Position numbers and translations under genes: made by a program. Source: Streptomyces xantholiticus (GTDB taxonomy: Bacteria; Actinomycetota; Actinomycetes; Streptomycetales; Streptomycetaceae). From it: a stretch of 64,000 bases of DNA. Below are positions 33,714 through 46,202 of the stretch, one piece after another. Below the pieces are notes generated by a model. It was not told where the DNA came from. It did no database searches and was given only the letters and a program-made list of their open reading frames with translations. Each line of letters opens with the position of its first letter. Positions within the stretch are counted from its first letter, which is position 1. Where the stretch lies: NCBI RefSeq assembly GCF_014651015.1, contig NZ_BMWB01000004.1, positions 62,001 to 126,000 of the forward strand, given 5' to 3'.

Positions 33714-34303
33714 CGTGCGGTGCCTTCCGTCGTCTTGATCATGTCGTTCAGGGTGTCGACCCAGGTGCTCTGCTCGGCGGCGTGGTCCGAGCGGAAGCCG
33801 GAGTCGATCAGCTTGTCGCCGTGCGCCCAAGTGACGATCAGCAGACCGCCCTCGGCGAGGACCTTGCCCGCGATGCCCTTGTCGAGCCGGGCCTCGCGCA
33901 GCGCCGCCATCGGTACGAAGAAGTCCTGCGCACCGGGCCGTACGACCGCGAGCCCCGCGTCGGTGAGAGTGAGTTCGACCCGGCTGCGGATGCCGAGCCC
34001 GTGGGCGACGATCCGGTCGAGCCACTGCCCGGCGGTGGTGGAGCCGTGGTACCGGCCGGTCGACGTCAGTTTCGCCTCGCCCAGCTCATCGGGCGCGGTG
34101 GGCAGCTCTTGCAGGTCGGACTGCAGGGAGCCCCGCCACTTCCAGCCCTGGCGCATCAGCCAGTAGACGAGGGCGATGAAGAGCAGCAGACCGACGACCC
34201 ATCCGAGGCGGGCGGCCCAGTCGGTCACCTCCGCCGACTTCTGTTCCGCGGCCCCGGCTGCCACAGCGGCCTCGACGGCCGGATTCATCACTGCAGGTGT
34301 CAC
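33710..34303 (-). CDS. PH-like domain membrane protein embedded in the pyr operon
   Basis: A 197-residue protein of unknown function. One membrane span lies at about 31-52 ([20 protein letters not shown]), preceded by a short acidic/Ala-rich N-terminus and followed by a cytosolic domain (about 80-190) that resembles the PH-like family found at this place in actinobacterial pyr operons ([29 protein letters not shown]). It overlaps pyrC and carA by 4 bases on each side, so it is made in step with pyrimidine enzymes. A role in anchoring or sensing is speculation. Confidence 0.85.
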   Translation of the reverse strand: MTPAVMNPAVEAAVAAGAAEQKSAEVTDWAARLGWVVGLLLFIALVYWLMRQGWKWRGSLQSDLQELPTAPDELGEAKLTSTGRYHGSTTAGQWLDRIVAHGLGIRSRVELTLTDAGLAVVRPGAQDFFVPMAALREARLDKGIAGKVLAEGGLLIVTWAHGDKLIDSGFRSDHAAEQSTWVDTLNDMIKTTEGTAR

Positions 34304-35586
34304 GCCAGCTTCCCGTCCACGAGCGTCGCCCGGCCCCGCAGGAACGTATGGGTGACGCGTCCCGGCAGCTCACGGCCCTCGTAGGGGGTGTTGCGGCTGC
34401 GGGAGGCGAAGCCCGCGGGGTCCACCTCACCACGGTATGCCGGATCGACGAGAGTGAGGTTCGCGGGCTCACCAGCCGAGACGGGGCGGCCGTGGCCCTT
34501 GGCCTGTCCGATCTGCGCGGGCTTGAACGACATCCGGTCGGCGACGCCCGCCCAGTCGAGCAGTCCCGTCTCGACCATCGTCTGCTGGACGACGGAGAGC
34601 GCGGTCTCCAGGCCCACCATTCCCATGGCGGCCGCGGCCCACTCGCAGTCCTTGTCCTCGTGGGGGTGCGGGGCGTGGTCGGTGGCGACGATGTCGATCG
34701 TGCCGTCGGCGAGCGCCTCGCGCAGGGCCATGACGTCGCGCTCGGTGCGCAGCGGCGGGTTGACCTTGTAGACCGGGTTGTAGGAGCGGACCAGCTCGTC
34801 GGTGAGCAGCAGGTGGTGCGGGGTGACCTCGGCGGTGACGTCGATACCGCGGGACTTAGCCCAGCGGACGATCTCGACGGAGCCGGCGGTGGAGAGGTGG
34901 CAGATGTGGACGCGGGAGCCGACGTGCTCGGCGAGGAGCACGTCGCGGGCGATGATCGACTCCTCGGCAACGGCCGGCCAGCCGCCGAGACCGAGTTCCG
35001 CGGAGACGACGCCCTCGTTCATCTGGGCGCCCTCGGTGAGGCGCGGCTCCTGGGCGTGCTGGGCCACGACGCCGCCGAAGGCCTTCACGTACTCCAGCGC
35101 CCGGCGCATCATCACCGCGTCGTCGACGCACTTGCCGTCGTCGGAGAAGACGGTCACGCCGGCCGCGGACTCGTGCATGGCGCCGAGCTCGGCGAGCTTC
35201 TTGCCCTCGAGGCCGACGGTGACGGCGCCGATGGGCTGCACGTCGCAGTAGCCGGACTCCTTGCCGAGCCGGTAGACCTGCTCGACGACGCCGGCGGTGT
35301 CGGCGACGGGGAAGGTGTTGGCCATGGCGAACACGGCCGTGTAGCCGCCGCTCGCGGCGGCCCGGGTGCCGGTGAGGACGGTCTCCGAGTCCTCGCGGCC
35401 GGGCTCGCGCAGGTGGGTGTGCAGATCGACGAGGCCCGGCAGCAGGATCTGCCCCTCGGCCTCGATCACCTGGGCGCCCTCGTCGGACAGCCCGGTGCCC
35501 GTCTGCGCGATGGTGTCGCCGTCGATCAGTACGTCCTGGGCCTCGCCGCCGAGTACCTTCGCACCGCGGATCAGGGTCTTGCTCAT
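34300..35586 (-). CDS. pyrC: Dihydroorotase
   Basis: Cyclises carbamoyl aspartate to dihydroorotate. The 428-residue amidohydrolase has the metal-binding DLHTHLREPG near residue 60, later His ligands in HICHLSTAGS, the catalytic Asp in ATDHAPH, and the C-terminal PYEGRELPG ending. These are the marks of the multimeric class I DHOase. It starts 4 bp after the pyrB stop and overlaps the next gene by 4 bases (GTGA). Confidence 0.96.
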   Translation of the reverse strand: MSKTLIRGAKVLGGEAQDVLIDGDTIAQTGTGLSDEGAQVIEAEGQILLPGLVDLHTHLREPGREDSETVLTGTRAAASGGYTAVFAMANTFPVADTAGVVEQVYRLGKESGYCDVQPIGAVTVGLEGKKLAELGAMHESAAGVTVFSDDGKCVDDAVMMRRALEYVKAFGGVVAQHAQEPRLTEGAQMNEGVVSAELGLGGWPAVAEESIIARDVLLAEHVGSRVHICHLSTAGSVEIVRWAKSRGIDVTAEVTPHHLLLTDELVRSYNPVYKVNPPLRTERDVMALREALADGTIDIVATDHAPHPHEDKDCEWAAAAMGMVGLETALSVVQQTMVETGLLDWAGVADRMSFKPAQIGQAKGHGRPVSAGEPANLTLVDPAYRGEVDPAGFASRSRNTPYEGRELPGRVTHTFLRGRATLVDGKLA

Positions 35587-35590
35587 GGTC

Positions 35591-36568
35591 TTACTTCTCC
35601 TCGGTACGGGTGGTGGGGGCGTCGGACTCGTTGCCGCCGAGCAGCAGGTAGAGGACGGCCATGCGGATGGAGACGCCGTTGGCGACCTGCTCGATCACCG
35701 TGCAGCGGTCGGAGTCGGCGACCTCGGCGGTGATCTCCATGCCGCGGACCATCGGGCCGGGGTGCATGACGATCGCGTGCTCCGGCATCTTGGCCATCCG
35801 CTCGCCGTCCAGGCCGTAGCGCCGCGAGTACTCGCGCTCGGTCGGGAAGAACGCGGCGTTCATCCGCTCGCGCTGGACGCGCAGCATCATCACTGCGTCG
35901 GACTTGGTCAGGGTGGAGTCGAGGTCGTACGAGACCTCGCACGGCCAGGTCTCCACGCCGACCGGCACCAGGGTCGGCGGGGCGACGAGGGTGACCTCGG
36001 CGCCGAGGGTGTGCAGCAGGTCGACGTTGGAGCGCGCGACCCGGCTGTGCAGCACGTCTCCGACGATCGTGATGCGTCGGCCGGCCAGGTCCTGGCCGAT
36101 CCCGGCGTCCCTGCCGACGAGGCGGCGGCGCATGGTGAAGGCGTCGAGAAGGGCCTGGGTGGGGTGCTGGTGGGTGCCGTCGCCGGCGTTGATGACGGGA
36201 GCGTCGATCCAGCCGGAGTTGGCGAGACGGTAGGGGGCGCCGGACGCACCGTGCCGGATGACGACGGCGTCGACACCCATCGCCTCGAGGGTCTGCGCGG
36301 TGTCCTTCAGCGACTCGCCCTTCGAGACGCTCGAGCCCTTGGCCGCGAAGTTGATGACGTCCGCGGAAAGCCGCTTCTCCGCGGCTTCGAAGGAGATGCG
36401 GGTACGGGTGGAGTCCTCGAAGAAGAGGTTGCAGACCGTGCGGCCGCGCAGGGCCGGAAGCTTCTTGATCGGCCGGTCGGCGACCCGGGCCATCTCCTCC
36501 GCGGTGTCGAGGATGAGGACGGCTTCGTCGCGGGTGAGGTCTGCGGCCGAGATGAGGTGGCGCATCAT
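35591..36568 (-). CDS. pyrB: Aspartate carbamoyltransferase catalytic subunit
   Basis: The committed step of pyrimidine synthesis. The 325-residue protein has the carbamoyl-phosphate motif [13 protein letters not shown], the [11 protein letters not shown] aspartate-side motif and MHPGPMVRG. Two adjacent ATGs (36568, 36565) are possible starts. Their GGAG lies in a short hairpin (CTCCA-N6-TGGAG, 36581-36596), which could limit initiation. It is 92 bp downstream of pyrR. No pyrI regulatory subunit is present. Confidence 0.96.
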   Translation of the reverse strand: MMRHLISAADLTRDEAVLILDTAEEMARVADRPIKKLPALRGRTVCNLFFEDSTRTRISFEAAEKRLSADVINFAAKGSSVSKGESLKDTAQTLEAMGVDAVVIRHGASGAPYRLANSGWIDAPVINAGDGTHQHPTQALLDAFTMRRRLVGRDAGIGQDLAGRRITIVGDVLHSRVARSNVDLLHTLGAEVTLVAPPTLVPVGVETWPCEVSYDLDSTLTKSDAVMMLRVQRERMNAAFFPTEREYSRRYGLDGERMAKMPEHAIVMHPGPMVRGMEITAEVADSDRCTVIEQVANGVSIRMAVLYLLLGGNESDAPTTRTEEK

Positions 36569-36660
36569 CGGGGGGTTTTTCTCCAGGTCTGTGGAGGTTT
36601 TCGAGGCATGCGGGCGCGCGGTCGGGCACGCCGTACGAAGGGGCGGGCCGTACGGGGGTG

Positions 36661-37274
<614 letters not shown>

Positions 37275-37402
37275 ACCTTAAAGGACGTCGGAATTGCGCC
37301 GTCCACGTTACCAGGGCTTGATGGATGTACTGATCCGCGTCCACCGGCCGATGGCCGAAACCGGTCCGGATCATTCGGCTTGACTCATCCAAGTCACGCT
37401 GC

Positions 37403-37422
37403 GTAACCTCACAGTGAGTTAC
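37403..37422 (+). promoter_or_regulatory. Palindromic operator upstream of bldD (likely BldD autoregulatory site)
   Basis: GTAACCTCACAGTGAGTTAC is a near-perfect palindrome centred about 57 bp before the bldD start. Its TCAC/GTGA arms match the BldD recognition half-sites, and BldD is known to repress its own promoter. The palindrome is seen directly; binding is inferred from the family. Confidence 0.7.
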
Positions 37423-37469
37423 CAGTCGCGCGGCGGAGCCGCACGTTGTCACAGCGTCCGGGGAGCTAT

Positions 37470-37970
37470 ATGTCCAGCGAATACGCAAAGCAGCTCGGGG
37501 CCAAGCTCCGCGCCATCCGCACCCAGCAGGGGCTGTCCCTCCATGGCGTGGAAGAGAAGTCCCAGGGCCGCTGGAAGGCCGTCGTCGTCGGCTCGTACGA
37601 GCGCGGCGACCGTGCCGTCACCGTGCAGCGCCTCGCAGAGCTTGCGGACTTCTACGGCGTCCCGGTTCAGGAGCTGCTCCCGGGCACGACGCCGGGCGGG
37701 GCCGCCGAGCCGCCGCCGAAGCTCGTCCTCGACCTGGAGCGCCTGGCCCACGTCCCGCAGGAGAAGGCCGGCCCGCTCCAGCGGTACGCGGCGACGATCC
37801 AGTCGCAGCGCGGTGACTACAACGGCAAGGTGCTGTCGATCCGCCAGGACGACCTGCGCACGCTGGCCGTCATTTACGACCAGTCGCCTTCGGTCCTGAC
37901 AGAGCAGCTGATCAGCTGGGGCGTGCTGGACGCGGACGCCCGTCGTGCGGTGGCCCACGAGGACAGCTGA
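37470..37970 (+). CDS. bldD: BldD, c-di-GMP-responsive master repressor of development
   Basis: A 166-residue repressor of sporulation genes during vegetative growth. The N-terminal XRE-type HTH spans about 9-68 (LRAIRTQQGLSLHGVEEKSQ). The C-terminal domain keeps the c-di-GMP signature RGD (114-116) and RQDD (125-128), so ligand-driven dimerisation should be intact. ATG at 37470 follows GGGGAG. An upstream palindrome suits autoregulation. The gene is divergent from pyrR and ends at a 20-bp-arm hairpin. Confidence 0.97.
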   Translation: MSSEYAKQLGAKLRAIRTQQGLSLHGVEEKSQGRWKAVVVGSYERGDRAVTVQRLAELADFYGVPVQELLPGTTPGGAAEPPPKLVLDLERLAHVPQEKAGPLQRYAATIQSQRGDYNGKVLSIRQDDLRTLAVIYDQSPSVLTEQLISWGVLDADARRAVAHEDS

Positions 37971-38002
37971 CCCCTGTCCCGCAGCTGAAAAAACGTCACG
38001 TC

Positions 38003-38042
38003 GCGGAGGGCGGGACCGGTCCGGACCGGTCCCGCCCTCCGC
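38003..38042 (+). terminator. Terminator of bldD
   Basis: A perfect 40-bp palindrome with 20-bp arms (left 38003-38022, right 38023-38042), about 30 bp after the bldD stop. The extreme stem and the absence of a loop are striking; the centre must open to form a tetraloop. Confidence 0.85.
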
Positions 38043-38100
38043 CGTCACCGTTGCCGTCGCCGTCGCAGCGCCGTCGAACCCGCTGACGGGCAGGACAGAC

Positions 38101-38146
38101 ATCAGGCCCGGGGCGCAAGACTCATGTCTTGCGCCCCGGGCCTGAT
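38101..38146 (-). terminator. Terminator of nusB
   Basis: A 21-bp perfect stem (38101-38121 with 38126-38146) and a 4-base loop TCAT, 20 bp beyond the nusB stop on the minus strand. Together with the preceding palindrome it insulates the converging bldD and nusB units. Confidence 0.85.
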
Positions 38147-38166
38147 GCAACCGGTACCCACTCGCG

Positions 38167-38595
38167 TCAGTCGCGGCGCAGGCTCGGCTTGAGGTCCTTG
38201 AAACGGCCCAGCAGGCCGTTCACGAACGCCGGCGATTCCTCGGTGGAGAACTCCTTGGCGAGCTGCACCGCCTCGTCGATCACCACCGCGTCCGGGGTCT
38301 CGTCCTTCCAGACCAGCTCGTAGGTGCCGAGCCGGAGGATGTTGCGGTCGACGACCGGCATCCGGTCGATCGTCCAGCCCACGGCGTACGTGGCGATGAG
38401 CTCGTCGATCCGGTCCGCGTGCTCCGCGTACCCTTCGACGAGGTCCATCGTGTACTCGGCGACCGGCGGCTGCCGCTCGTCGGTACGGGCGTGCCGGACC
38501 CAGTCCGCGAGGACGCTCTGCACGGACGCCCCGCGCTGGTCGGCCTCGAAGAGGATCTGGAAGGCTCGCTTGCGGGCCTTGTTACGGGCAGCCAC
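38167..38595 (-). CDS. nusB: Transcription antitermination factor NusB
   Basis: A 142-residue all-helical RNA-binding protein that acts with NusE on rRNA antitermination. The start AARNKARKRAFQILFEAD and the C-terminal block DRNILRLGTYELVWKDETP with VVIDEAVQLAKEFS are conserved. GTG at 38595 begins two bases after the efp stop, so translation is probably coupled to efp. Confidence 0.95.
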   Translation of the reverse strand: MAARNKARKRAFQILFEADQRGASVQSVLADWVRHARTDERQPPVAEYTMDLVEGYAEHADRIDELIATYAVGWTIDRMPVVDRNILRLGTYELVWKDETPDAVVIDEAVQLAKEFSTEESPAFVNGLLGRFKDLKPSLRRD

Positions 38596-38597
38596 GG

Positions 38598-39164
38598 TTA
38601 GCTGTTCACCCGGCCGAGGTAGTCGCCGGAACGCGTGTCGACCTTGATCTTCTCGCCCGTGGTGATGAAGAGCGGGACCTGGATCTCGTAACCGGTCTCC
38701 AGGGTGGCGGGCTTGGAGCCACCGGTGGAACGGTCGCCCTGCACGCCCGGCTCGGTGTGCTGGATGGTCAGCTCGACGGTGGCCGGCAGCTCGACATAGA
38801 GCACCTCGCCCTCGTGCTGCGCCACGCTGGCCTCGAAGCCCTCGATGAGGAAGTTGGCGGCGTCTCCGACCGTCTTGCGGTCGATCATCAGCTGGTCGTA
38901 CGTCTGCATGTCCATGAAGACGAAGTACTCGCCGTCCATGTACGAGAACTGCATGTCGCGCCGGTCGACGGTGGCCGTTTCGACCTTCACGCCTGCGTTG
39001 AAGGTCTTGTCGACGACCTTGCCGGAGAGCACGTTCTTGAGCTTGGTGCGCACGAAGGCCGGGCCCTTGCCGGGCTTGACGTGCTGGAACTCGACGACGG
39101 ACCAGAGCTGGCCTCCGTCGAGCTTGAGCACCATGCCGTTCTTGAGGTCGTTCGTGGAAGCCAC
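38598..39164 (-). CDS. efp: Translation elongation factor P
   Basis: Relieves ribosome stalling at polyproline. The 188-residue protein has three beta-barrel domains; the tip loop that reaches the peptidyl site reads VKPGKGPAF, with the lysine present. The C-terminal [20 protein letters not shown] segment is typical. GTG start at 39164, with AGGAG 11 bases upstream. It lies 67 bp after the PepP-like gene and 2 bp before nusB, the usual actinobacterial order. Confidence 0.97.
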   Translation of the reverse strand: MASTNDLKNGMVLKLDGGQLWSVVEFQHVKPGKGPAFVRTKLKNVLSGKVVDKTFNAGVKVETATVDRRDMQFSYMDGEYFVFMDMQTYDQLMIDRKTVGDAANFLIEGFEASVAQHEGEVLYVELPATVELTIQHTEPGVQGDRSTGGSKPATLETGYEIQVPLFITTGEKIKVDTRSGDYLGRVNS

Positions 39165-39231
39165 GGTTGCGGAATCTCCTGGACTGACGCTGGGTGGACG
39201 ACCAAGGCTTTCGCACCGCACCGCAGCTCGG

Positions 39232-40341
39232 CTACAGCGCGAGCAGCTCCTTGGTCGTGATGGTGAGTAGCTCGGGTCCGCCGTCCGCCTCCTGGCGCAC
39301 GACGAGCGTGTCATCGATCCGGACCCCGCCCCGGCCCGGGAGGTGGACCCCCGGTTCGACGGTGACCGGCACACAAGCGTCCAGTTTACCCATGGCCGCA
39401 GGGGCGAGCTGCGGGTCCTCGTCGATTTCGAGTCCGACGCCGTGCCCCGTCCGGGGCGCGAGCTCCTCCGTGTGGCCCGCCACGTCCAGGATGTGGCGGG
39501 CCGCGTGATCGACCTCGCGGTACGCGGTCCCGGGCACCAGGGCCTCGCGGCCGGCCCGCTGAGCGGCGAAGACGAGCTCGTACAGCTCGATCTGCCAGTC
39601 GGCCGGGGACGTACCGATCACAAAGGTGCGGCCGATCTCGCAGCGGTAGCCGCGGTAGTTCGCGCCGAGGCAGACGGAAAGGAAATCCCCCTCCTCGACC
39701 CGGCGGTCACCCGGGCGGTGACCGGCGCGGCCCGAATTGGGGCCGGTGGCCACAGAGGTCGGGAACGCCGGGCCGTCGGCGCCGTGGTCGACGAGCCGGC
39801 GCTCCAGCTCGAGGGCGAGGTGCCGCTCGGTGCGGCCCACCAGGATGGACTCGAGCAGCTCGCCGAGGGCCTGGTCGGTGATCTCGGCCGCGATACGCAG
39901 ACAGGCGATCTCGTCCTCGTCCTTGACGATCCGCTGCTGCTCGACGGCGAGCCCGAGATCCGCGAGGCGCAGCCGGGGGGCGACGGAGCCGAGCGCGCGG
40001 TGCCTGGTGACCGTCAGATGGTGTTCCTCGACCGCGAGCGATTCGACGCCGTCCGTACGGGCCAGCTCGGCGGCCGCGACCGCCGCGTCGCCGGCGGACG
40101 TCGGCAGCACGACCAGCCGCAGCCCGTCGTCCGGGCGTCCGTCGGCGGGGTCGCCGGCGGCCGGCGTGCGCGGACAGAGAAGCACGTCGTCCGTGGGACC
40201 GAGGAGCAGTACGGCGCCGGGCGGGGCACCTCCCGCGAGATAGCGGACGTTGGCAGGCCGGGAGATCAGGGCCGCCGCGCTGCCGGTCGCGGCGCACCGG
40301 TCCCGGAGTCGGCCGCGGCGGACGCCATACACCTCAGACAT
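39232..40341 (-). CDS. M24B aminopeptidase P-like protein with altered metal ligands
   Basis: A 369-residue pita-bread-fold protein at the place of the Xaa-Pro peptidase that normally precedes efp. The fold is complete (creatinase N-terminal domain to about 130, then M24). Aligning the motifs, the five metal ligands Asp, Asp, His, Glu, Glu become Cys224 ([10 protein letters not shown]), Glu235 (CEIGRTF), His300 (GHGVGLE), Glu329 (TVEPGVH) and Asp343 (VRIDDT): three of five are changed. It may use another metal, have very low activity or act as a binding protein. Annotation as an active aminopeptidase P is therefore doubtful. Confidence 0.88.
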   Translation of the reverse strand: MSEVYGVRRGRLRDRCAATGSAAALISRPANVRYLAGGAPPGAVLLLGPTDDVLLCPRTPAAGDPADGRPDDGLRLVVLPTSAGDAAVAAAELARTDGVESLAVEEHHLTVTRHRALGSVAPRLRLADLGLAVEQQRIVKDEDEIACLRIAAEITDQALGELLESILVGRTERHLALELERRLVDHGADGPAFPTSVATGPNSGRAGHRPGDRRVEEGDFLSVCLGANYRGYRCEIGRTFVIGTSPADWQIELYELVFAAQRAGREALVPGTAYREVDHAARHILDVAGHTEELAPRTGHGVGLEIDEDPQLAPAAMGKLDACVPVTVEPGVHLPGRGGVRIDDTLVVRQEADGGPELLTITTKELLAL

Positions 40342-40649
40342 TCTCCGAGCCTACGAGGGCCAGGGGCCGGGGGCCCGGTGACGCGGCCGAGCGGGGTGGG
40401 CCGGTGGCGCATGCGGGTGCGGGTGGCGCCTGCGGCGGGCCCTGCCCCCCGTCTCCGGCCCTTCCCGGAACCGGACTCCGGGCTCCTCCCCCTACGCCCG
40501 GCGGCGTGGGAACACCAGGACCCGTATCCGCGCGGTGTCCTCGGTCTGCCGAACGGGCTCCTCCGAACCCCGCAGGCCATCGAGGCATGGGTCCGGTCTG
40601 CCGGTTCGGGATCTGGCAGGGGGAAATGACCCCGCGCAGCGGAGCGGGG
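40342..40649. other. Non-coding spacer upstream of the PepP-like gene
   Basis: This 308-bp stretch lies between the PepP-like start and the ATPase gene's stop. I see no coding signal. Near its end, a 6-bp hairpin (CCCCGC at 40630-40635 with GCGGGG at 40644-40649) directly abuts the ATPase stop and may act as a weak terminator. The promoter of the pepP-efp-nusB unit must lie here, but I could not assign it. Confidence 0.6.
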
Positions 40650-41456
40650 CTACCAGCTCGGGGGGCTCGCGATGGCGCGCGCGAGCACGTCGTCCAGCAC
40701 CCGCGCCGTCGTCTCCACGTCGTACTTCGAGTTGTCGATGATCGGCAGGCCCGACCCGTACCACCCGGCCATCCGCCCGTGGATCCCGGCGACCTCCTCG
40801 TCCGACAGGCGCCGGTTCCCGCTGCGCTCCGCGTTGCGCTCGAGGACGATCTCGAGGCCCGGCAGGAGCACCACGGGCAGCAGGCCGGGGCCGACGTGGC
40901 GCTTCCAGCCGCCGAGGCCGACGACGGGGCGGTCGGGGAAGACGGCGTCGTCGAGGATGCAGGAGATCCCGTTCGCCAGGAAGTTGCGGGCGGCGAAGCC
41001 GCAGGTGCGCCGCGCGAGGCGGTACTGGGCCTCGGAGTTGTCGTTCCAGCCCGACTGGGGGTCGGCGAAACCGGAGCACACCCATTCGCGGACGTCGTCG
41101 AGGCTGATGTGTGCCGTGGGCACCCGGCGGTTGTTGGCCCAGTGGCGTGCCACCGTGGTCTTGCCGGCGCCGGCGGGACCTATGAGCAGCACGGCCAGCA
41201 TGGCCGCGCCGGTGCCGCTGTCCGCCGGGGGCGGCGCCGGTATGGGAACGGGCCCGCCGGGCGGGAGCTGGATGTGACCCGTCGTCTCACGCGCGGGCTG
41301 CGACGGCGCCGGACCTGCCCAGCCGTGCGGCGGCGGTGGGGGCCCCGCGGGCAGCCCCGGGCCGGGGCCCGGGTGCTGTGCGCTGTTTGTCCATCCGGCC
41401 GGTCCCTGCCCCGGTCCGTGGGGCGGCGGCAGCGGAGCCCCCACTGCGTGCTGCAT
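40650..41456 (-). CDS. P-loop ATP-binding protein with proline-rich N-terminus
   Basis: A 268-residue predicted kinase-like ATPase. The first 80 residues are Pro/Gly-rich and probably disordered (PPPHG and PGPGPG stretches). From about 88 a zeta-toxin/AAA_33-type domain follows: Walker A LLIGPAGAGKTT, then HISLDDVREW, ILDDAVF as a Walker-B-like strand, and a lid with Arg residues (RRLSDEEVAGIHGRM). Related small P-loop enzymes phosphorylate nucleosides or other small molecules; the substrate here is unknown. ATG at 41456 has GGAG 9 bases upstream. It lies downstream of the aro cluster after a 170-bp gap that contains a tandem CTCGAAGTGCCCG repeat (41593-41619). Confidence 0.8.
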   Translation of the reverse strand: MQHAVGAPLPPPHGPGQGPAGWTNSAQHPGPGPGLPAGPPPPPHGWAGPAPSQPARETTGHIQLPPGGPVPIPAPPPADSGTGAAMLAVLLIGPAGAGKTTVARHWANNRRVPTAHISLDDVREWVCSGFADPQSGWNDNSEAQYRLARRTCGFAARNFLANGISCILDDAVFPDRPVVGLGGWKRHVGPGLLPVVLLPGLEIVLERNAERSGNRRLSDEEVAGIHGRMAGWYGSGLPIIDNSKYDVETTARVLDDVLARAIASPPSW

Positions 41457-41629
41457 CCGGTGCCACTCCGTCTCGTGCGACTGACGCTTGGTGGGACGGC
41501 CGGTGGCCGTCGTGCTACCGAACGGTACCTTCCTGGCACGGCTCGGATGTGCCGCCCGGCCCGGCCGCCTTGGCGTCAACGGCCGGGAACGGCTCGAAGT
41601 GCCCGTCTCGAAGTGCCCGGCACGGCTGC

Positions 41630-44854
<3,225 letters not shown>

Positions 44855-44991
44855 CGGTGCTCCTCATACTCGCGCCTCGAACTGCGACGGCGCGACCGGG
44901 TGCGCGGCCCTGGCCCGCCTACCCCGATCCTCCCACGTCCGGATCCCCCGACCGTCGCCGGTCCAGCAGGCGGACGGTCCGCGGACGATCC

Positions 44992-45321
44992 TCAGTCGCC
45001 GTCCCGGCGCTGCTGCGGGGCGTACGCGCCGAGGAAGTCCGCACCGCTCGGCGTGTGCGGCGCGGGCCGGTGGGCGGCGGGGGCGTACTGCCCGAGGTGG
45101 TCGGCGCCCCGGCCCTGGCTGCCCGCAGGCGGGAGCATGGGCTGCGGGGCCCTGGCGGCACGCCGCCGGGTGATCTTCCCCCTGATCGACTGCACCCACC
45201 CGAACAGGATGAACGCGATCAGCAGGCACAGGAGCGGAATCTCCAGCCAGTCCGGCAGGAACTGGATCAGTCCCTCGAAGACGCTCTTCAGGATCGATGC
45301 CTGCGGCTGACCGGTGTCCAT
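44992..45321 (-). CDS. Small single-span membrane protein
   Basis: A 109-residue protein of unknown function lying between aroE and aroC on the same strand. A short N-terminal segment is followed by one membrane helix at about 27-46 (EIPLLCLLIAFILFGWVQSI), basic residues (KITRRRAARA) and a Pro/Ala-rich hydrophilic tail. By the positive-inside rule the tail is cytoplasmic. ATG at 45321 has GGGGAG upstream. Conservation was not tested. It may be co-transcribed with aroE. Confidence 0.75.
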   Translation of the reverse strand: MDTGQPQASILKSVFEGLIQFLPDWLEIPLLCLLIAFILFGWVQSIRGKITRRRAARAPQPMLPPAGSQGRGADHLGQYAPAAHRPAPHTPSGADFLGAYAPQQRRDGD

Positions 45322-45359
45322 GACTGCTCTCCCCGCTGCTCTGTCGGAACGGGGAGATC

Positions 45360-46202
45360 TTAGCGAGAACCGAGCGCGCGTTCGCCTGCTTCACGCATGT
45401 CCTGGAGCGGCGCGGGCGAGCGCCCCGTCATCTGCTCGACCTGGAACACCGCCTGGTGGACGAGTAGGTCCAGTCCGCCCACCACCGCGCCGCCGTTCCT
45501 CGACCAGGCCTCGGCCACAGCCGTCGGCCACGGCTCGTACAGCACGTCGAAGAGGGTGCCGGGAGTGGCCGGCACCTCGGCGGCGAGGGCGTCCGTCGTG
45601 CCGGCCGGTGTGGTGGCGATCACCAGGGGGGCACTCAGCGCCCCGGCCGCGTCCGACCAGTCGGCGGCGCGTACGTCCACTCCGAGGCGCTCGCCCCAGC
45701 CGCGCATCTCGACGGCCCGGGCCTCGCTGCGTACGTACGCGGTGACGGGACCGGTGCAGACGCGGGCGAGGGCTGCCAGCGCGGAGGAGGCGGTGGCGCC
45801 GGCGCCGAGGACGGCGGCGGAGTCCACCTTGTCGACGCCCCGTTCCCGCAGCGCGGCGATCATGCCGGGGATGTCGGTGTTGTCGCCGAGGCGGCGGCCG
45901 TCCTCGGTGAACACCACCGTGTTGACGGCCTCGACGGAGGCCGCGGTGTCGCTGACCCCGTCGAGCAGCGGGATGATCGCCCGCTTCAGCGGCATGGTCA
46001 GCGACAGCCCTGCCCAGGAGGCGTCGAGCCCCGCGACGAACCCGGGCAGCGCCGCCTCGTCGACCTCGAACCGGTCGTAGGACCAGTCGGTCAGGCCGAG
46101 CGCGGCATAGGCGGCGCGGTGCAGCACCGGGGAGAGTGAGTGCGCGATGGGCGAGCCGAGCACCGCGGCGCGGTTACGGGCCGGGGACGGCGACGGGGAC
46201 AT
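45360..46202 (-). CDS. aroE: Shikimate dehydrogenase
   Basis: Reduces 3-dehydroshikimate with NADPH. The 280-residue protein has the substrate motif VLGSPIAHSLSPVLHRAAY, SLTMPLK with catalytic Lys, DNTDIPG, the cofactor loop AVLGAGATASSALAAL and the C-terminal GLDLLVHQAVFQVEQMTG. The ATG overlaps the mltG stop by one base (TGATG), so its translation is coupled to mltG. Confidence 0.95.
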   Translation of the reverse strand: MSPSPSPARNRAAVLGSPIAHSLSPVLHRAAYAALGLTDWSYDRFEVDEAALPGFVAGLDASWAGLSLTMPLKRAIIPLLDGVSDTAASVEAVNTVVFTEDGRRLGDNTDIPGMIAALRERGVDKVDSAAVLGAGATASSALAALARVCTGPVTAYVRSEARAVEMRGWGERLGVDVRAADWSDAAGALSAPLVIATTPAGTTDALAAEVPATPGTLFDVLYEPWPTAVAEAWSRNGGAVVGGLDLLVHQAVFQVEQMTGRSPAPLQDMREAGERALGSR

